A DNA stretch of 6,277 bases from Gammaproteobacteria bacterium (GTDB lineage: Bacteria; Pseudomonadota; Gammaproteobacteria; Chromatiales; Chromatiaceae), in the NCBI GenBank assembly GCA_024277555.1, contig JAJRUY010000023.1:1-6277 (forward strand), in the 5' to 3' direction. The translations under genes were made by a program, and so were the position numbers. The stretch's first letter is position 1, and every line of letters begins with the position of its first letter. Of the stretch, positions 6,140-6,277 are shown piece by piece. The notes below the pieces were generated by a model that searched no databases, had not been told where the DNA came from, and was given only the letters and a program-made list of their open reading frames with translations.

Positions 6140-6277
6140 AGATGCTGCCGTCCATCATCCTGGTGTGCATGCTGCCCTTGATGGCCATTGCAGGGGAAGA
6201 GCCAAAGGAAAAACGCTGGTGGGAAAAGCGTAATGAACAGCGTCCGGATCTGTATTTTCCACACAATGCACACGATC
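6136..6277 (+). CDS. N-terminus of a probable periplasmic multiheme cytochrome, cut by the right edge
   Basis: The frame is open from ATG at 6136 to the window end (47 codons). It overlaps the porin stop as ATGA and has GGAGG seven bases upstream, so the two genes are translationally coupled. Residues 1-19 (MKMLPSIILVCMLPLMAIA) form a signal peptide with cleavage likely before GEEPKEKRWW. The mature part reaches DLYFPHNAHD, the FPHxxH motif that in cytochrome c3/c7-like and MtrA-like proteins supplies distal heme histidines just before the first CXXCH. No CXXCH is yet visible, so the heme assignment is inference. In a porin-cytochrome conduit this would be the periplasmic partner inserted into the barrel encoded upstream. 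Confidence 0.75.
   Translation, partial: MKMLPSIILVCMLPLMAIAGEEPKEKRWWEKRNEQRPDLYFPHNAHD

Noticed and set aside
5417..6266. Long antisense open frames opposite the porin
   Set aside because: They mirror the GC-rich codon pattern of the porin, show Pro/Ser/Arg-rich or Gln/His-rich composition, and have no ribosome site or recognisable motif.
1..6277. CRISPR arrays, tRNA or rRNA genes, insertion sequences
   Set aside because: No regularly spaced repeats, cloverleaf-like or ribosomal segments, transposase frames or terminal inverted repeats were seen in either strand.

Overview
The window most likely comes from a Gram-negative bacterium, probably a gammaproteobacterium or a close proteobacterial relative. 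The support is signal peptides on the exported proteins, an outer-membrane beta-barrel, an NtrC-class sigma54 activator and moderate GC. The species cannot be named from the sequence. The content points to a respiratory island for electron transfer across the cell envelope.

Left end (1-1496, minus strand): the first 14 codons of an unidentified gene run off the left edge. Upstream of it lies a 123-base gap holding two inverted repeats, then a complete 442-residue sigma54-dependent response regulator (receiver, AAA+ with intact GAFTGA loop, Fis-type helix-turn-helix). No sensor kinase is visible.

Control region (1497-1756): this divergent gap contains every part expected of a sigma54 enhancer-dependent promoter, in the expected order. 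There is a 10-bp dyad suited to be the activator site (1575-1602), a perfect match to the IHF consensus (1626-1638), and a strong -24/-12 element (1658-1673) facing the cytochrome gene. The regulator next door is the obvious candidate activator.

Plus-strand cluster (1757-6277): a 929-residue octaheme c-type cytochrome comes first, then a perfect intrinsic terminator. Eleven bases beyond its T-tract is the start of a 72-residue Cys/Gly-rich exported membrane protein. A 432-residue outer-membrane beta-barrel follows, and overlapping its stop by four bases is an exported protein whose visible N-terminus ends in a YFPHNAH motif typical of small multiheme cytochromes; it runs off the right edge.

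Taken together, the cluster resembles a porin-cytochrome conduit: a periplasmic cytochrome, a barrel, a large multiheme cytochrome and a small accessory membrane protein. The large cytochrome does not fit the well-known octaheme enzymes in length. The internal terminator suggests the cytochrome is made in excess over the downstream parts. Function as an extracellular electron-transfer conduit or as a terminal reductase is inference.
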